From positions 620,001-684,000 of the forward strand of contig CAVQGN010000003.1 of assembly GCA_963712055.1 (NCBI GenBank): a stretch of 64,000 nt of DNA. Direction: 5' to 3'. A program made the position numbers and the translations under genes. The notes below the pieces were generated by a model. That model had not been told where the DNA came from, made no database searches, and saw only the letters and a program-made list of their open reading frames with translations. Positions within the stretch are counted from its first letter, which is position 1. Each line of letters opens with the position of its first letter. Source of the stretch: JAHBVL01 sp963712055 (GTDB taxonomy: Bacteria > Chloroflexota > Chloroflexia > Thermomicrobiales > UBA6265). This document shows positions 61,175 to 64,000 of the stretch, piece by piece.

Positions 61175-62137
61175 ATGGGACGGTACATTCTGCGGCGTTT
61201 GCTGATCAGTATCCCGGTGCTCTTCGGGATCACCATGGTGTCGTACTTCATCGTAAGTCTGGCGCCTGGTGATCCTGTTTCCGCCATGGTCAATCCCGAG
61301 CAGATTTCGGCACTCGGCCCTGGCTGGCTAGATGAACGCCGCGAAGAACTCGGGCTCAATGATCCAATTCCAGTCCGCTACGGCAAATGGTTGTCTGAGG
61401 TCGTCCAGGGAAATCTGGGCTATTCCTATACTGATCGCCAACCGATTGCGGATAAAATCGAAGAACGGATCTGGCCAACCCTCAAACTCATGATGACGGT
61501 TCAAATCCTGGCGCTGACCATCGCCATCCCGATCGGAATCCTTTCCGCGGTCAGGCAGTATTCGTTTCTCGATTATGCCGCGACGGTCTTCGGATTTGCG
61601 GCGATCTCGATTCCGGCGTTTTTTCTCGCGCTGGCCGCAATCTATGTCTTTTCGATCAAACTCGGCTGGTTGCCCAGCGCCGGTATGTCGACGATCGGCC
61701 AGGAACCATCGCTGGCGGATTCCATTGAACATCTGATCCTGCCAGCCACGGTGCTCGGGTTGGGACAAGCCGCGCCGTTGATCCGCTATACCCGTTCGAG
61801 CATGCTCGAAACCGTGCGCCAGGACTATGTCCGGGTCGCCCGCGCCAAGGGACTGTCGGAAACCTCGGTCATTGGTCGGCATGCGCTCCGGAACGCGCTG
61901 ATTCCCCTGGCGACCATTGTGGCGCTCTCGCTGCCGGCCCTGCTCGGCGGAACAGTCATCATCGAACAGGTTTTCGCCTGGCCTGGCATGGGCACGCTCG
62001 CGATCAAAGCGGTGCGCGCGCGCGACTATCCGGTCATCATGGCGATCAACCTGATCGGCGCAGTCGCGGTCGTGGTCAGCAGTTTGATCGCTGACATCTT
62101 CTATGCCTGGATCGATCCACGGGTTTCCTATTCATGA
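61175..62137 (+). CDS. ABC transporter permease, DppB/OppB family
   Basis: The 320-residue protein has six transmembrane helices, the DppB start (MGRYILRRLLISIPVLFGITMVSYFI) and the cytoplasmic loop that contacts the ATPase (DYVRVARAKGLSETSVIGRHALRNALIPL). It forms the channel with the DppC-like partner. GAAGGAAGC precedes the ATG. Its stop overlaps the next start (ATGA). Confidence 0.95.
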   Translation: MGRYILRRLLISIPVLFGITMVSYFIVSLAPGDPVSAMVNPEQISALGPGWLDERREELGLNDPIPVRYGKWLSEVVQGNLGYSYTDRQPIADKIEERIWPTLKLMMTVQILALTIAIPIGILSAVRQYSFLDYAATVFGFAAISIPAFFLALAAIYVFSIKLGWLPSAGMSTIGQEPSLADSIEHLILPATVLGLGQAAPLIRYTRSSMLETVRQDYVRVARAKGLSETSVIGRHALRNALIPLATIVALSLPALLGGTVIIEQVFAWPGMGTLAIKAVRARDYPVIMAINLIGAVAVVVSSLIADIFYAWIDPRVSYS

Positions 62138-63064
62138 CGGCAGTCGCAACCCCACCGATCGACCCGGATTCCGTTACGCCGTCGGCGCTCAGCGCTCTGG
62201 CAGCGGGCGATGTAGTCAAACCACGGGCATCTGCCTGGAAACGTTTTCGCCGACACAAACTGGCGATGATCGGGATGATCATTCTGACGGTTCTCGTCGT
62301 TGTTTCCTACGGTGCTCGCTTCTTCACCTCGTATTCACCGTCGGCCGTCGATCTGAGCGCCTATCGCCTCGGACCGAGTCGGGATCACCTGGCTTGGCAC
62401 CGATACCGCCGGGCGCGATGTCTATACCCGTCTCCTGTATGGCGGTCGCGTCTCACTCTCGGTCGGATTGATCGCAGTTTCGATCTACACCAGTATTGGA
62501 ATCATGCTCGGAGCACTGGCGGGATATTTCGGCGGTTGGGTTGATTCCTTCATCATGCGTCTGGCTGACGTCGTGATGTCCTTCCCGACCCTGATCATCA
62601 TCATCACTCTGGCGGCTGCACTGGGTCCGAGTATCTACAACACGATGCTGGCGATCGGGCTGCTCGGATGGCCACCAATCGCGCGGTTGCTCCGCGGCGA
62701 ACTCCTCTCCTTGCGAGAACGGGAGTTTGCGATCGGCGCCCGAGCCGTGGGCTGCGGAAATGCCCGCTTGATGTTTCGGCATCTCCTGCCTAATGCGATG
62801 GCGCCAGTTCTGGTTGCCGCCACCTTTGGCATCGCCTACGCGATCCTGATCGAAGCGGGCCTCAGTTTTCTCGGTCTCGGCGTGCAACCGCCAACCTCGA
62901 GTTGGGGGAACATGCTGACCGACGCGCAATCACTGACCGTGCTCGAATCGATGCCCTGGCTCTGGCTTCCACCCGGTTTGATGATCGCGCTGGCCGTGCT
63001 CTCGATCAATTTTATCGGCGACGGCTTGCGGGACGCCTTCGATCCCTACATGGCCAATCGCTAG
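62134..63064 (+). pseudogene. ABC transporter permease, DppC/OppC family, frameshifted
   Basis: The first frame runs from ATG 62134 with the N-terminal helix (RHKLAMIGMIILTVLVVVSYGA) to LGPSRDH. At CC 62388-62389 one extra C shifts the frame: removing it gives HWLGTDTAGRDVYTRLLYGGR, the strongly conserved DppC block. The second frame continues to 63064 with FAIGARAVGCGNARLMFRHLLPN and SFLGLGVQPPTSSWGNML. All other parts are intact, so a sequencing or recent indel is likely. As it stands the transporter would lack one permease. Confidence 0.88.
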
Positions 63065-63083
63065 TTGTAACGAATCATCAGAT

Positions 63084-64000
63084 TCAGTCAGCGGCGACCG
63101 GAACAACATTCTGGTTGATCCGAAAGACGTTTCCGGGATCGTACGTCTGTTTAACCTGCTGCAATCTGGCGAAGGTTTCAGATCCATAAGCGGAGGCAGC
63201 GATTCGGTCTGATTCATCGTCGCCCAGATAGTTGACGTACACCGCATCTTGCGCCCACGGCTGCATCGATTGCCAAACCTTCCGCCCCCAGGCGATGTTG
63301 CGGTCATCTTCGTCAGGGTCGTTCCAGACCCCCAGTGACAGCAAGTTGAACGGAGCGCTCCTGTGCGGATAAGCCGTTGCGCCCACTGGCGTATCGAAGA
63401 CAGCTCCGCCGAACTGTTCGATCAGAATCGCCGAGTGCGGTGACGGCACATCCTCGAAATTCGCGATCATCGAGTCGATCCCCTCATCCGTCAGTTCGTT
63501 CAGGAAACTCGACTTCCAGTAAGACCGAGGTCCGGCAGGGTATCCGGCATCGAGCAGCTTCTGGTGGTCCACATACGGGACTGGACCGACGAGATCAGCC
63601 ACTGGTGGTCCGAAATCGCGGAGGGGTTGGATGAGCCGTTCACCTTCAGCGATTTCTCCATTGTAGAAAACGATATTGCCGCAGACCTTGTTGCCATCAG
63701 GTGCAGTCAGCAATCCCGCATACACCGTCAACTCGTTCGGAATACCCGGGACAAAATCACGATAGAAGCGAAGCACGTCGCCGGCGCGCTGCGCCGGGTG
63801 GAGAAGAAGCCCTGCCAACACGGTGGTTGCTGGATGCAACCGGAACGTGAACTCCGTGACGACACCGAAGTTGCCACCGCCACCGCGGATTCCCCAGAAG
63901 AGGTCGGGGTTCTCGGTTTCGCTGGCGACAAGGATCGATCCATCAGCAGTGACGACCCTGGCCGAGACGAGATTGTCACAGGACATGCCGTGCATGCGCG
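63084..64000 (-). CDS. FAD-linked oxidase (berberine bridge enzyme-type), C-terminal part only
   Basis: The frame is open to the last base of the window, so the 5' end with most of the FAD-binding domain is missing. Visible are the end of that domain (DNLVSARVVTADGSILVASE, DLFWGIRGGGGNFGVVTEFTF), the substrate domain, and the BBE ending (YLGDDESDRIAASAYGSETFARLQQVKQTYDPGNVFRINQN). Such flavoenzymes oxidise sugars, alkaloids or other small molecules with a bicovalent FAD. It is convergent with the transporter operon, 19 bp away. Confidence 0.92.
   Translation of the reverse strand, partial: RMHGMSCDNLVSARVVTADGSILVASETENPDLFWGIRGGGGNFGVVTEFTFRLHPATTVLAGLLLHPAQRAGDVLRFYRDFVPGIPNELTVYAGLLTAPDGNKVCGNIVFYNGEIAEGERLIQPLRDFGPPVADLVGPVPYVDHQKLLDAGYPAGPRSYWKSSFLNELTDEGIDSMIANFEDVPSPHSAILIEQFGGAVFDTPVGATAYPHRSAPFNLLSLGVWNDPDEDDRNIAWGRKVWQSMQPWAQDAVYVNYLGDDESDRIAASAYGSETFARLQQVKQTYDPGNVFRINQNVVPVAAD

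Noticed and set aside
1..64000. tRNA genes, CRISPR arrays, insertion sequences
   Set aside because: No T-loop motifs in tRNA context, no spaced identical repeats of CRISPR type, and no transposase-like frames were seen on either strand.

Overview
The window reads as a piece of a bacterial chromosome of high G+C content, most likely from Chloroflexota close to the Thermomicrobia. That placement is an inference. It rests on family-level resemblance of the proteins, on exported proteins with a Tat-type signal followed by an Ala/Thr/Pro/Val linker (for example the hydrolase at 31679-32632), on frequent GTG/TTG starts, and on dense runs of genes with ATGA/GTGA stop-start overlaps. I see no rRNA, tRNA, CRISPR array, insertion sequence or phage module.

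Layout. 1-3.6 kb: the end of a molybdopterin oxidoreductase, mscL with a zinc-ribbon tail, and a ThiY-like thiamine-precursor binding protein behind a TPP riboswitch, divergent from an arginase-family gene. 3.1-10.5 kb: a housekeeping block (rnc, prs, dcd, ndk, dnaA) with two perfect chromosomal parS sites (6136 and 6652), so this is probably the origin-proximal part of the chromosome. 10.5-22.7 kb: terC, ctaB with a nitroreductase, a PPOX/arylamine N-acetyltransferase/VOC operon, a DsbA-like oxidoreductase, an MFS transporter, paired VOC proteins, a class III aminotransferase, a J-domain coiled-coil protein and OsmC. 22.8-31.4 kb: an enolase-superfamily enzyme, two TauE/SafE exporters, membrane proteins, YceI, and an unusual enolase homologue paired with a small-molecule kinase, preceded by a chimeric gene scrap. 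31.7-47.5 kb: an exported hydrolase, two metallophosphoesterases, an MFS protein, two frameshifted genes, type II NADH dehydrogenase, an M81 peptidase, an exported repeat protein, and a YhaO/YhaN (SbcDC-like) pair. 47.8-53 kb: a copper chaperone with a CsoR-type operator, a decayed hyuA-hyuB locus with a surviving small zinc protein, a 2-hydroxyacid dehydrogenase, an SDR and a glutaminase. 53-58 kb: a tightly coupled operon of a secreted small protein, a lipoprotein with two calcium-loop repeats, a MacA-like protein, an ABC ATPase and a MacB/FtsX-type permease. 58-64 kb: an enolase-superfamily enzyme with a peptide/nickel-type ABC transporter, and the start-less end of a FAD-linked oxidase.

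The best candidate for an undescribed system is the 53-58 kb operon: promoter, secreted protein, duplicated-domain lipoprotein and tripartite-type ABC exporter, all coupled in one transcript. Next in interest are the TPP riboswitch with a change in its most conserved motif, and the kinase/atypical-enolase pair, whose enolase has lost active-site residues. Several otherwise well-conserved genes carry single-base frameshifts (near 35.53, 36.33, 49.90, 53.28 and 62.39 kb). Either the assembly has indel errors or these genes are freshly inactivated.
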